Virus record (IMG/VR): IMGVR_UViG_3300013372_002181
Coordinates: 1-41,402 of that record
Strand: one strand, 5' to 3'
Length of the DNA stretch: 41,402 nt
Origin: a virus
In this document: in pieces, positions 30,401 to 37,198 of the stretch
How positions within the stretch are numbered: the first letter of the stretch is position 1
How the letters are laid out: the number at the start of each line of letters is the position of its first letter
The notes under the pieces: generated by a model
Told to the model about the DNA's origin: nothing
The model's database searches: none
Seen by the model: only the letters and a program-made list of their open reading frames with translations
Translations under genes and position numbers: made by a program

Positions 30401-31179
30401 GTAGTTGCATAACTAACAGATGCCAATATTGGCATCTTTAAGAAGTTGTCTTGCGCAGTATCTAGTGGCACACTAAATTCAATTGTACCATGATCAGTGC
30501 CGTTGTTACTAACACCCAGTATATCTCTAGTGCTGATTACTGGTTGCGATCTTTTAAATCCAGAGACTCCCGGCTCGGTTTGTATCCAAATTCGTGCTCC
30601 GGGACGATTAGTATAAAACTTATACAGGCCGCCGCGTACAAAGGTCAGTGCTGGATTATTCTCTGATTGATTTTGGATATTAATTAACTTGGTATTAGTA
30701 TCTGCTGTGAGAATAAAAGTCTGCTGACTGTTGACAACCGTGGATGTTATAACAACCGGGTCAATTCCATTAGGTAGCCAATAGTACTGGCTGTAGTTGA
30801 TAAATTTATCAAAGTCAAACAAGCCATTGTAGGTGTACATTTCAGATTGAAATAATCTGTCATGATTTGTTGTTTCGGCGCCGTAGTATTTTAATTTATT
30901 GATCAGGTCAGTATAACCACTATACTGGTCAATGGTACCATCAACTGCTTTTGCGATCAAGCTGGGCTCAAGTTGATAGCTTGATCTATCATTAGTGGAT
31001 TCAAGAATATAATTATCTTTAAATTGATATGTGGGCGCAAACTTGCGTCCAACGTATCCATCAATTCTAACCAAATCAGGTTCAGATATTAGTTGATCCA
31101 GAGTAGCCGATAGGAATTTACTGTTAGTATCAGTTTGGAATATCTCAGGTAGGAATTGTAATGTTCTGCTGGTGGCCAT
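18430..31179 (-). CDS. Giant virion structural protein with beta-propeller-like repeats
   Basis: This 4,249-residue protein follows gp6 directly, where T4 has gp7. Its start (RTLQFLPEIFQTDTNSKF, then YVGRKFAPTYQ and FDKFINYSQYYWLP) resembles large structural proteins of T4-like cyanophages. Near residues 2395-2950 I see seven FG-GAP-like units (for example VVGSPGEFNNRG, MAGAPNSNNKTG, YVGSPGADKVH, VVGAPDA, YVGAPGYSYSG), suggesting a seven-bladed propeller. Near 3765-3830 two short units of the type NKGSGYTVPPRI occur. The final part has a domain rich in beta strands. No transmembrane segment is visible. Likely roles are baseplate periphery and host contact; position, not homology, supports the gp7 comparison. 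It occupies almost a third of the window. Confidence 0.85.
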   Translation of the reverse strand: MATSRTLQFLPEIFQTDTNSKFLSATLDQLISEPDLVRIDGYVGRKFAPTYQFKDNYILESTNDRSSYQLEPSLIAKAVDGTIDQYSGYTDLINKLKYYGAETTNHDRLFQSEMYTYNGLFDFDKFINYSQYYWLPNGIDPVVITSTVVNSQQTFILTADTNTKLINIQNQSENNPALTFVRGGLYKFYTNRPGARIWIQTEPGVSGFKRSQPVISTRDILGVSNNGTDHGTIEFSVPLDTAQDNFLKMPILASVSYATTQLIDDVRGHRLSELPNGIDGSITDPNYKTVIFLSSNDTTIYKIQLVTNGNDTDFIQLEVVCTIPVDTRVYVRSGETNIGTEFYNNAGQLEQIPPLTSNLDRLYYQDESNPDAYGTIDLVNNAVESIDIGQDILGRTSYTSPTGVVFTNGLMVKFDSSVSPAKYANSTYVVEGVGRNITLVKFDDLAFPEPGLAEAKQVPWDHIPYASGNWDEPFKGPPTPDYVVCNRGSLDLNAWSRQNRWFHGDVVTAAARYNNTTATFEQATRAQRPIIEFETSLQLFNNGRVGKSPADIIDTTTTDTFRDLRTRSVDFVNQGLVYTLNFTPDDTDVITVTAGGVLVPPGQYSIFGNVLTLSEYQMGFDIKVEANNYRDSIQHSRSLTVNGITFEEGQRVLFAADRDPLVRTQIYLIQYSLQDNSAKASYYDGKGRGQISIEPATINFAIISDPVKNVLDTDPTAATRYTWEVIGSSDILTAIEVAGLDYPGSGAVGKITQIDNLGSRHYLIHFTTPYTLIEFNNFDVKLLAPTGNNYVYGINTAFTTDLKVGGAMYNLDGIYLGTVAFIINDTKLRLVADAAAPLINAEFYYRDPRIQLIVSEDPDDVLVEYDSIVSIGGPNKGVTFWYNGTAWIQGQQKRGINRSPKFDVFDMQGRSLSDPAYPSSKFVGTDIFSYTIGSGTVDTVLGFPLAYRNFNSIADILFNNNFDLDQFQYLVNDTFVSKNINLGYLRENKSYTDFIPRTAWTTCLEPSKQYQIINTIATSDANYFAIDILPDIAVDIPTLKVYVNNTLLTSSMYDLVKIGAVNTVHIKSVVVAGDNIDLLIFNSKTSSAVGYYQIPDNLNYNSKNVNVTSMSLGQLRNHVTLTGQNALRLTGQLPGASNLRDIDIKFSGGNILQSAAPIIYASLFLISKQVNFINGIDYARREYTKFKNKFLEVAVNLAGLNYNDPSSAIDIILETINIAKNPSFPWYISDMVPYGKYASTHYSVINPRDRQFKIDSIFDINKLQSRAVMVYNGKQLLTYGIDYTFSTDRPSVIINDTIYLITGSVIEIREYDTDGNYIPETPTKLGLYPKFIPKLYTDATYVDPVQVIRGHDGSITPAFGDFRDLFLLELETRIYNNIKINHEQSAMDVRDYIPGRFRSTDYTHNEFNNIIQASLLKWAGTNQVDISSNSYFDSNNPFSYNYKTSTDVIYNQLLPGYWRGIYRYFFDTDQPHSCPWEMLGFTDEPAWWTGVYGPAPYTSENQLLWTDLAAGTIKQGVRAGTYSKYARPKLLSVIPVDEHGNLVPPMGKIAKQFNSGRMGDVFAIGDSGPAETAWQRSSEYPFALQQAVALMKPAVYFATLFDTNVYKKNVLLNQYQMSTTGGRVTPASITIPGEIVNNTVTRTAGYINYIGDYLVSLGISAPTKIKTLLDNFDIQLAYRVAGFTDKKYLTALADQFSPTSINESIIIPDRNYQIQLNKSVPTDRVVYSAVIVKKTPSGYAVTGYDTASPYFTIIPSNTNGESYAITVQNISATIYKTYQFSKLTVPYGYEFTSRQQLVDFLVSYQRFLNSRGFIFDQYNPDLGAVQDWVVSAQEFLTWTLQGWKTGSLLILSPCNSKLNLISELSVVDEITNEPLGSKILDPNFAVIKKNNLVILRRAGNFTIQTANAQTIAYAELDLVQFEHVLIFDNTTIFNDVVYLPELGSRQYRIKLVGNKTNNWDGSLSAPGFIYNSTKVDEWRSGKDYLKGDIVLYKNTYHVALTNLVAANMFAVNSWRIIDKSSIKTGLLPNFATNAAKSIAAYDVDNSAVDEITQQFSSSLIGFRSRNYLNDLSVSTASQIKFYQGFIKEKGTKNAIDALKNTSFNNLQNNVSYFEEWGLRVGEYGAQTSNNTVEIQLSDSWLVTTQLGITITDNTDQSTIPGMISIKDKNLYSKPFQIGPVKFLNRDANTDQGNDIQTAGYVNLDDVDATVFDGSSYDSLKAKLNDINSGYTIWVAKSTNRDWDIYRVNETKNTVVSVVYSLDLSATVSTKNRHGFAIGDTVIVKQFNSNINGFHTVADISANGREFTIATTAELSKLLRTTPMTGTGVLMVLHSLRFTSPKYIAGATPLHTWKDGDLTWVDSNHQGLWAIYKKQSPWSFNDSVEIKKYQHGAGFLYGTSVKINPAGDTMVVGSPGEFNNRGTLHIFNNDTIKKEIPILTITNIDIIGLGQSVDYTNLHIMAGAPNSNNKTGTVVIYSQVGNVYVRAVQYITSPDSTPGAKFGFSISASQNGRWLYVGSPGADKVHAYQLQTYEFKTKAFSATPGVTHYTVPYTITNANSIAVYYKDALLELGTDYTVLNNTVILSSNSIDAMDLIPEVMNTRFNDFLVVNQRSYYSYVSTVQGTTNSGFGYNVKTENTGNMLVVGAPDATVNEVIYAGAAFVYKNTGNGPDLIQELAADYPTYRGRVGVSVEICPNDCSVYVGAPGYSYSGYSGGAVFRFVNAGLVSGQVIGTPLVTILTAGSISINGITLEFTGGSLNNFATAVNSAAILGVTAAVSNDNIVISSSITNTLNRLNIIPLTGNLLDQLGILIFQATQKIVKPFTSSQGDRFGTRLRISPDAETLLISAQGGSSTEYAALDSKTTTFDSDNTKFMDYTVGTGVVYSYDYLSSTIADIDPYGTFGFSQDFTAPQLIIGDGFGSGIDFNANTMLIGSAFHDDNFLPSGRDSGEVYRFTNINGGKGWALLRQQLPSVDVTGITGVHLYDRVKRETLTPLDYIDPIKGKIFGVADSALDYKSSWDPASYNTGTAINQTLSDEYHWNSAQVGKTWWNLDTARFINYEQQDLNYRLKNWGKLFPGSTISVYEWISSSVTPSKYSKFNKGTPLYPDDSAYVMINGVDTSTGIIITTYYYWVRGITTVPANGERTLSVLAIENLISDPTAQNIPYAAILSDNSIGLINCQDYISANSTVLQINYEKITNKNIIHNEFELVQQGNGAISFPSRIIDKLVDSLSGTDSMSNPVPDISLPRAQQLGLSLRPRQTLVIDKNSAMHNMVQYVNSVFTTTAAATKLQNTIKFVSTYWFQADPEPTPVSTPVSTTSGVAYFKVTDGVGNNDFVIKLTDPAKIQNARDQLNNVVPKLSITGLIIKSTVDYNPNYSYHYDSNTIDFFEVATEVCDATFEYTEDNLADAGGAFLPGLRLCPWNSLLLEEVVVSAESTASTYHHRVADLTEREYVIKVPGERTLVASDSDFSNLWTLYQVLEDGTWELVKNQTYDTTKLWDFDTWYHNNYTVGSIPNYVVAEYKDIEKLNIQIGDIVKVLNNSVTGFEIYQFATGRVATLVAVERGTLKLNDLIWDININGVGFDNAAFDTTTFDKDYAQETRNILTGLEKNIFIDDLLDNYNRLMFVAIEYILSEQKSVDWAFKTSFINVLHKIRELKQYPVYIKDNTTYYQQYIDEVKPYRTKIREYKIAYNGVDAVNAATSDFDLPAYYDSTLGRFRSPSGEYPAIDGPLYATPDYQDWNNNFPNQIDNIVLANKGSGYTVPPRITVIDSAGFGTGVIAIATINELLGIVEQITVVNAGQNFRGKPIVIIQGNGTGATAYAVLANHKIRSIKTLLKFDRVTYETDITEWLPDTPYKEGARVSYQGIGYVAKFAVPAGNLFNYSIFVEISDSEYTTALDRIAARYKPNKYQVPREFDSNTGIIDTSRIVPNPNLANRVDNTADVVNDTFMLSPPNYDEVTGLANTDINITGGGMLENTIADIPEELVPGITFDTLDMTVITNLNGSDPTDTTNRAAYRLVKDTNDTTEFYAVSGARKTYLTEALNYNDTVIQVYRVGPLITSGMPATIFINGEKIVANQYDSLTNQLSGLIRGVGKTPIPLVHEIDSQVKSVDKSLKIVGVSNNQTTTHKFKKSINSFTTTFTVEETLDTVKNQFALYIGLNKLVIDTGNSPLGKRKFNVNTTPGDYMLSLDTTSHIIVTFTQSAIDRIADGIPIKAVYTRYTQFQDGPLEDSMSSISIFLKNNPYY

Positions 31180-31182
31180 ATA

Positions 31183-34100
31183 TTAATTTAGTCCCATGTT
31201 GAGCTGGGATGCAGACAACGACGTAATGATTTCTACATTTTCAACTGTGGCTGCACTGATAATAATTTCATAAGGATTAGCATTGATTTGATATAAATTT
31301 CCAAAGCTAACATTGACATTTGCAGGTACTATTACTATAGATGCAATGTTTGGTGTTAGCACTTGATGTAGGTATGCGCTTAATTCACTGAAATAGAATA
31401 TTTCTCCAAAATCCCAATTATTGATATCAAAATAAGTATTGATAGCATTAATAACACTAGATTTAATATCGTTGTCACTGGTAGCTATAGCTGAATTTTT
31501 TACTACTTTAAATATTGCCTGTAGGCTGCTATCAGCTTTTTTACCAAATATAGGTTTAAAAATTGCACTATTAAAAATAATAGTATCGCTGACGCTGCGT
31601 TGATCATTCAGTGAGTCAAAATCGGCAGATAATTCTTGCGTAGTTGGTGCCATTGGTTTGGATACTTTGTTACTGGTATCTTGTATCCAGTTTTTATAAT
31701 CATTCCAATAACTTGATGTCAATAGATAAAGGTCATTTATATTACTACTAGCAGGATCAATCCTTCTGTTGCTTGGGCTGTTGTGTTTATACTGAAACGA
31801 TAAACTTTGTCGCCCAATTTTTGCCACATAGTCTGTCCGAATAGACAAAATCATGGAACTGTTTAATTGATAGAATACGTTATCAGTGGTTGCATAAAAT
31901 AGTTGTCCGGGTTGAAAGGTGCGCCTATTTGCTTGTATGTCTGCATAAGTGGCGTATCTGCTGAATATCAAACTAGTATTAACTGATATTGTATCTTGGA
32001 ATCTCTCATATCCGGGAACTAGTTGGAAGTAGACAAATTTGGCAGCGGGATTTACCGTCGGTACCACAATAGATTCAAACAAGCCAGGATCAGTTGGTAT
32101 GTTATCACCATTACTGTCTTGGAAAGTCACAAGTATTTTATCACTACTAGACAACCCATCAGTTCCAATGATAGGTTTATCAATGTACCAAGTATAATCG
32201 TATCCCAGGGGAGCAGCAGAATCTGCTTGCGGATTAACTTTTAATACGGTAATTTGATCATATAATACTGTACCAGTTTTTGTATCGTATGTTTTATTTT
32301 TCTTGTCAAAGAAAAATGTAGTTTCCCCTGCACTTTGAAACACATATTCTAATCCACAATAATATATGGTGTAAGCGTTGTCAGAAAACATGGCTTTAAT
32401 TAACCAACTGCGATCTAAACCAGTGGCACTATCATCACCTTGATCATCTAGGCTAAACTCGCCTGTGCCAAGATTTTCTTCTTTAATGACCGCCCAATAT
32501 TGCTTTACGCTGTCATATCGAATACCAAATGTTTTAAAACCCTGCATCAAGGCCACTACAGAATTTGTAAAGGTACTGGTGAAGTTATTTTTAAATATTG
32601 GATATACTGCACCCACTAGACATCCAGTTGGTATTTTAATATTCAGTGTCACTGGGCCGATACCTGATGTAAAATTACCAAGTCCGTTATTAGTACCATC
32701 TCCAAACACTTCGCCAACGCCAGCATAGACAAATAAATGATCTGTAATCTGCGACGGCATACCGGGCAGCAGGTTATTGTTAATATCAAGGTAGTAGCCA
32801 GTTGGAGCATTAAATCTAATGATAGCACCTTTTCTTATATAACCGGCTGTGTTGCCACTAACACGACCAGCAATAGGTAGTGGTTTTAAATTTTTAGTAA
32901 AGTACCCAGTAGAACTGTTTGATCCTACGGTGCTTAAATTCCACACACAATTAGGTACTGCATATGTGGGATAGTTTGCATAGTAAAGATGCATCATTTC
33001 TGTGGACGCTATGATTTCGGCCACTAGCTGTTGATTAATCATGTTAACAATACCAGCATTAGAAAACAAGATAGATTTAAAGTTACGTACAAACGGATTT
33101 GCATAAACAATACCGTCAGTACCTACAACATTAGTACTTGAGAATTTACCGGTGGTGTCCAGTGTATCTAAGAACCGGCTTAGTCCCGAACTAGTACGGT
33201 TGATACTTTTAACTTTAATGATGTTGGTGAAGCTGGTAAAAGGAACTATGTTATAATCCTCACCAGTTATCATGCGATTTTGTGTATAGTAGGTTTGTGG
33301 CGCACGTTGGCGTATCTGTTCTAGTGTTTCACGTGATGTTGCGTTAGCCACCGAGTACTGCAAGCTGGCACGCATGGTCAATGTTTCTGCTCTGCCTGTG
33401 CGACTAACGTACTGGATAGCTACTGTGATATTTTGCATTTCGTCAGGAGTAATCTTATAGGTTAAACCTGTTCCGCTGCGGTAGTAAATTCTAAAATTAC
33501 CTTGCGGGATATTAGCAAAGCTACCGTCACCAAATACTAGATCAATTTGATCGCCTGCGCGAGAGTTAATTTGATAGAGATTTCTCTGTGATTCTTTTGT
33601 ATAGATCACATTTACACCAGCTACAGCCGGAACGCTGGTCCATAAGTTATTTACAGCACCGTTGGCATCTAGGGCATATACCCATACGTCGGTGTTATTA
33701 ACGTTGCCGTTGCTGAGACTTTGCACCCTATTAGGAATAGCACCGCTAAAGGAAAAATCCTGACTAGCCAGTGTTCCTTGTTTAAAATAAACAAAAAATC
33801 CAGTATCGTTTGATCCATTGCCGTAGTTGTCGTTGCGATATAGGATATTAAAAAAACTGTTTGTTTTTGGTGCAACTTCGTAGATGTAACTTTTTCCCAA
33901 GCTGGTTGCACTAACTGCTTCAAACGTCATGTTAACACCTTCGATACTTTGCTCAAATTGGTATGTGCTCAATACGCCAGGTATGATGTTTATACTGTAT
34001 TCTTCAGTACGAACACCATCAATTGTTTGTGTATTGCCGGGCTTGCCAACGACTTGACTGGTAGATAGCCCAGCATTGATTACTGTGTTAAATTGTTCCA

Positions 34101-34557
34101 ACCAACTGTCATTGGTACTGTCGTTCCAGTTTACAACTACACCAGTTAAGTTAAGCCCGTTGCTGTCGTAGATTGCTTCTGTTGTGGTAACGCTGTCAAT
34201 TTTAAGTAGACCAGCAGCAGATATGTTGCGTTTGGGGTTATAGCTAACTAGGCGGGCCAATTTAAGTATGCTATCCCTGCGTTCAGCTGTGTCTATATAG
34301 TTTTCTCGGGCATTTAGATCTGTTCTAAACGCCAGGCTTTGTCCCATAAAAGCAATCAAATCAATCAAGGCAATATATTCGCTGCTTTCAGTAAAATCGT
34401 TAAAGTCCTCAGGATAGTAAGTCTTGAGGTAATCAATCATGCTCTTACGCAGAGTTTCAAAGTCGTAACTGGTAAAATCTGCTTCTTGAAAAGTCTGATA
34501 GATCTTTTTCCAATTTTCAGCTACTAATAAACTGTTTTGTCTTGTGTTAATTGCCAT
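31183..34557 (-). CDS. 6: Baseplate wedge protein gp6-like (baseplate J family)
   Basis: This 1,124-residue protein matches gp6 of T4-like phages. The N-terminus has the typical FTSYDFETLRKSMIDYLKTY and ENYIDTAERRDSILKLARL segments. Around residue 340 lies the baseplate J-type motif LVFGDGSFANIPQG, followed near 420 by RETLEQIRQRAPQTYYTQ and the NRMITGEDY segment. gp6 forms the inner baseplate ring that joins wedges to the hub and triggers sheath contraction. It is about 1.7 times T4 gp6 (roughly 660 residues), with the extra length in the C-terminal half. It follows gp25 as in T4-like maps, with a late-promoter-like element just upstream. Confidence 0.93.
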   Translation of the reverse strand: MAINTRQNSLLVAENWKKIYQTFQEADFTSYDFETLRKSMIDYLKTYYPEDFNDFTESSEYIALIDLIAFMGQSLAFRTDLNARENYIDTAERRDSILKLARLVSYNPKRNISAAGLLKIDSVTTTEAIYDSNGLNLTGVVVNWNDSTNDSWLEQFNTVINAGLSTSQVVGKPGNTQTIDGVRTEEYSINIIPGVLSTYQFEQSIEGVNMTFEAVSATSLGKSYIYEVAPKTNSFFNILYRNDNYGNGSNDTGFFVYFKQGTLASQDFSFSGAIPNRVQSLSNGNVNNTDVWVYALDANGAVNNLWTSVPAVAGVNVIYTKESQRNLYQINSRAGDQIDLVFGDGSFANIPQGNFRIYYRSGTGLTYKITPDEMQNITVAIQYVSRTGRAETLTMRASLQYSVANATSRETLEQIRQRAPQTYYTQNRMITGEDYNIVPFTSFTNIIKVKSINRTSSGLSRFLDTLDTTGKFSSTNVVGTDGIVYANPFVRNFKSILFSNAGIVNMINQQLVAEIIASTEMMHLYYANYPTYAVPNCVWNLSTVGSNSSTGYFTKNLKPLPIAGRVSGNTAGYIRKGAIIRFNAPTGYYLDINNNLLPGMPSQITDHLFVYAGVGEVFGDGTNNGLGNFTSGIGPVTLNIKIPTGCLVGAVYPIFKNNFTSTFTNSVVALMQGFKTFGIRYDSVKQYWAVIKEENLGTGEFSLDDQGDDSATGLDRSWLIKAMFSDNAYTIYYCGLEYVFQSAGETTFFFDKKNKTYDTKTGTVLYDQITVLKVNPQADSAAPLGYDYTWYIDKPIIGTDGLSSSDKILVTFQDSNGDNIPTDPGLFESIVVPTVNPAAKFVYFQLVPGYERFQDTISVNTSLIFSRYATYADIQANRRTFQPGQLFYATTDNVFYQLNSSMILSIRTDYVAKIGRQSLSFQYKHNSPSNRRIDPASSNINDLYLLTSSYWNDYKNWIQDTSNKVSKPMAPTTQELSADFDSLNDQRSVSDTIIFNSAIFKPIFGKKADSSLQAIFKVVKNSAIATSDNDIKSSVINAINTYFDINNWDFGEIFYFSELSAYLHQVLTPNIASIVIVPANVNVSFGNLYQINANPYEIIISAATVENVEIITSLSASQLNMGLN

Positions 34558-34575
34558 TCTATGCCCAGTATCTAA

Positions 34576-34583
34576 TATTTATG
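34576..34583 (-). promoter_or_regulatory. T4-late-type promoter candidate (CATAAATA)
   Basis: CATAAATA on the minus strand is one base from the T4 late core TATAAATA. It lies 18 bases before the gp6 start codon, in the 45-base gap after gp25. If used, the leader would be very short, with only a weak GGG before the ATG. Confidence 0.4.
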
Positions 34584-34602
34584 GTGTTTATAATACGCAT
34601 AC

Positions 34603-34980
34603 TTAATTGGTCATAGATGCTGCATTTGTCTTCTGATTGAAATCAATGAACATCTGTTCGGTCTGATTATTTGGAATATATGTTATTTCTAATGCCAATT
34701 GTATTCCATGTGTGTACTGTGTCACAGTGACTTGATTTAATATCAACCGTGGATCTGTTTGCGCTATGCGTGTTATATCGTCAACTATCTGCTGTTTAGT
34801 CTCAGATGTAAATGGTTCAAACAACATATCCCATACTATGGTGCCAAATTTGGGATTCATTAACTTTTCCCCTTTGCGGATATTAAAATTATTGAAAAGG
34901 TCCTGCTTGGCTAGATCAAAATCCGTCAGACGGAATTTTTTAAATCGGTTATAGGTGCTGAATCCGCGGTAAGTGCTCAT
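34603..34980 (-). CDS. 25: Baseplate wedge protein gp25-like (GPW/gp25 family)
   Basis: This 125-residue protein is the T4 gp25 / P2 gpW-type baseplate wedge subunit, one of the most conserved parts of contractile tails. The signature segment IRKGEKLMNPKFGTIVWD (about 34-51) and the following LFEPFTSETKQQIVDDI fit the family, as does the length (T4 gp25 has 132). It sits in the inner baseplate, bridging gp6 and the sheath start. Despite the family's old 'lysozyme-like' label, no lytic activity is expected. It starts 13 bases after the gp5-like stop, with an AGGG some distance upstream of the ATG. Confidence 0.93.
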   Translation of the reverse strand: MSTYRGFSTYNRFKKFRLTDFDLAKQDLFNNFNIRKGEKLMNPKFGTIVWDMLFEPFTSETKQQIVDDITRIAQTDPRLILNQVTVTQYTHGIQLALEITYIPNNQTEQMFIDFNQKTNAASMTN

Positions 34981-34993
34981 AATGTATTTAACC

Positions 34994-37198
34994 CTATGCA
35001 GTTTTGGGTGCAGCTAGTACATCCACAGCGTAGCGTCCCATGTTAAAATAAGTGGTACCTGTTGTGCCGTTGGCATCCTGGCCTCCACCGGTATTACGCC
35101 AGGTCTTTGATCCGCCGGCGCCCAATAGGTGCGCGGCTGCTAGTGAGCCGGCCACAGTACATTGATCATCCCCGGGCTTGATGCCACCAATTTGGGTCAA
35201 TGTGTTGTAGTTCGCTTTTAAAAGGTTGTACATGGCTTTTTCTTGAAACGGACCGTTTTTTAAGAATGCTTGCTTGGAATCAACACCTTCGCTTTGTGCT
35301 TTAGTTGTCCAGCTACTGGGATTATCAAGACATTTATTGCCAGCTAACTTATATGCATCCGGTTTAATATAACCTAGATCTGTCAGCGCCGCGGCGCCCA
35401 TTTGATATTTTCCCGAGTAGTTGTATTGATTTACTGCGCTGTAATCAAATCCACTTTCGTTCCAGCCCAGCTGAGTCATTAACCCTTTTGTCTGTGCCAC
35501 TGTTAATGGACCAACTGTGCCCGGCGGATCTGGGTTATCTACCCTATTAATATAGGACTTGTTGACTGGATTTTTTATTCCTTTGCTTTCAGCGCCGGCG
35601 GGCCCTGCATCTGTTGGCTTGTTACCGCCTTTACATTCTACAATTGGCAAATTTTTTGCAGGGGGCGATCCTGATGTAACTCCGGCACCGGGAATTGTTG
35701 GTATTGCGGATGCAGCGGTAGCTGTTGTACCACCAGCTGCAACTCCACCGGGGGTAGCAGTTGCAGCTTGTCCATTGGTTGCTACTGTATAGCCGGCCAA
35801 CGTGGTCTCCATGTGCAATTTCCATGGCTCGTGCGTGGGTGCTATTGGTACTATGGTAGATAGTGCTCCATCAACACTTTTCCAAACATTACCTTCTTTG
35901 CCAGTATCAGGCAATTTATTCATAGTAAGTGAATCAGGGCGACGTATACCAACTGCGCCTCCTTCGTTTAAGGTTAGTATACTACCAGTAAGATATAAAC
36001 CAGTGCTACCATTAAAAGTTCCAGTGCCGGTTGCATTTAGATTTAACGAACCGCTGCTACCAATGCCAACTGTGCTACCAAACATGGTAAGGGTTTGGCC
36101 AGCATTAATGTTCATGTCCTGGGACTGTAAATTAAATGCTTTGCCGGCGCTGACATTTATATTATTTCCTGCATTAATGTTAATATCGTTATCTGCATGT
36201 AAATTTATATCTTGTTGCGCTCGAACGTTTACACTACTGGTAGTGTAAATATTCATATGGCCTGGTCCAGTGAGTTCAATCCATGCGCTGCCATCACTGT
36301 TACCAATGTATAATATGTGCTCACTATCATTCATTAGTATCTGGTGACCGCCACTAGTACGCAAGCGAACTAGTCTATCCTTATCTTGCCAGTTGCCATC
36401 ATCCATGACAAATTGGTGGCCGCCTTTTCGTCCACGGATAGCATAATCTTTTTCATATAAAGTACCAGTTTCAATATTGGCTATCAGTACTGGGGTTACT
36501 TCAGGATCTTTAATTGCACGGCCCGGCGTACTGATGCCAAATACTGCACTAGGCATTTCTCGTTGGCTGCTGCTAGATATTATTCCTCGAATATAATCTT
36601 GATATAGCCCTTGCGCAATCAATACCTTAACATGTTCCTCATGTATAGGCTTGGGCAAATTAACAAAATTAGCCCAGTCAACGTCTTTATTTTCGTTAAA
36701 TTCAGCAACTACTGTATCGTTGGGACTTTTGGGATATACTGATGCTACTATAGGATCATCAATTTGACTGGTGTCTACTCTTGGGCTTCCGGCCATACCA
36801 GGAACCATGTGATGTCCTATCATGTTTGGAACGCAAGCAAACCAAAATCCACGATTGGCATCACCAGCAACAAAGGTACACAAGACAAAGTTGCCTATGT
36901 CGGGCGGAACAAACCACATACCGTATGTGTGCTTTACTTTTTGGAATGCATTTTGTTCATTGTCATCTTGGTAGGTACTACCAAAAAACGGACTAGCGTA
37001 GCTAACTGTACGCCAGTTTTCTACTTTTTCTTCTTGGCCGGCACCTAGATCTGGAATCCACACCTGTAGTCGACCCGACCTAGTAGGATCTAAATTATTT
37101 TTTACCTTGGCCACAAACGGACCAGGATCCAATGGTATTGATGATTCCTCCCGTCGAAAATGCGACGGGGGTAATTTGCCTATTCGTTTGTCTCTCAT
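34994..37198 (-). CDS. 5: Baseplate central spike, gp5-like, with C-terminal lysozyme-like domain
   Basis: This 734-residue protein combines three parts. Residues about 27-130 are the gp5/VgrG OB-fold (FVAKVKNNLD, GRLQVWIPDLG, then PDIGNFVLCTFVAGD). Residues about 320-415 are short beta-helix repeats (INLHADNDININAGNNIN) that form the needle in gp5 and VgrG proteins. Residues about 572-734 resemble a transglycosylase/lysozyme-type domain with GWNESGFDYSAVN (E581 the candidate catalytic acid) and YSGKYQMGAAALTDLGYI. In T4 gp5 the lysozyme lies between OB-fold and needle; here it follows the needle. It starts at an ATGA overlap with the hub gene. Catalytic activity is inferred. Confidence 0.85.
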   Translation of the reverse strand: MRDKRIGKLPPSHFRREESSIPLDPGPFVAKVKNNLDPTRSGRLQVWIPDLGAGQEEKVENWRTVSYASPFFGSTYQDDNEQNAFQKVKHTYGMWFVPPDIGNFVLCTFVAGDANRGFWFACVPNMIGHHMVPGMAGSPRVDTSQIDDPIVASVYPKSPNDTVVAEFNENKDVDWANFVNLPKPIHEEHVKVLIAQGLYQDYIRGIISSSSQREMPSAVFGISTPGRAIKDPEVTPVLIANIETGTLYEKDYAIRGRKGGHQFVMDDGNWQDKDRLVRLRTSGGHQILMNDSEHILYIGNSDGSAWIELTGPGHMNIYTTSSVNVRAQQDINLHADNDININAGNNINVSAGKAFNLQSQDMNINAGQTLTMFGSTVGIGSSGSLNLNATGTGTFNGSTGLYLTGSILTLNEGGAVGIRRPDSLTMNKLPDTGKEGNVWKSVDGALSTIVPIAPTHEPWKLHMETTLAGYTVATNGQAATATPGGVAAGGTTATAASAIPTIPGAGVTSGSPPAKNLPIVECKGGNKPTDAGPAGAESKGIKNPVNKSYINRVDNPDPPGTVGPLTVAQTKGLMTQLGWNESGFDYSAVNQYNYSGKYQMGAAALTDLGYIKPDAYKLAGNKCLDNPSSWTTKAQSEGVDSKQAFLKNGPFQEKAMYNLLKANYNTLTQIGGIKPGDDQCTVAGSLAAAHLLGAGGSKTWRNTGGGQDANGTTGTTYFNMGRYAVDVLAAPKTA

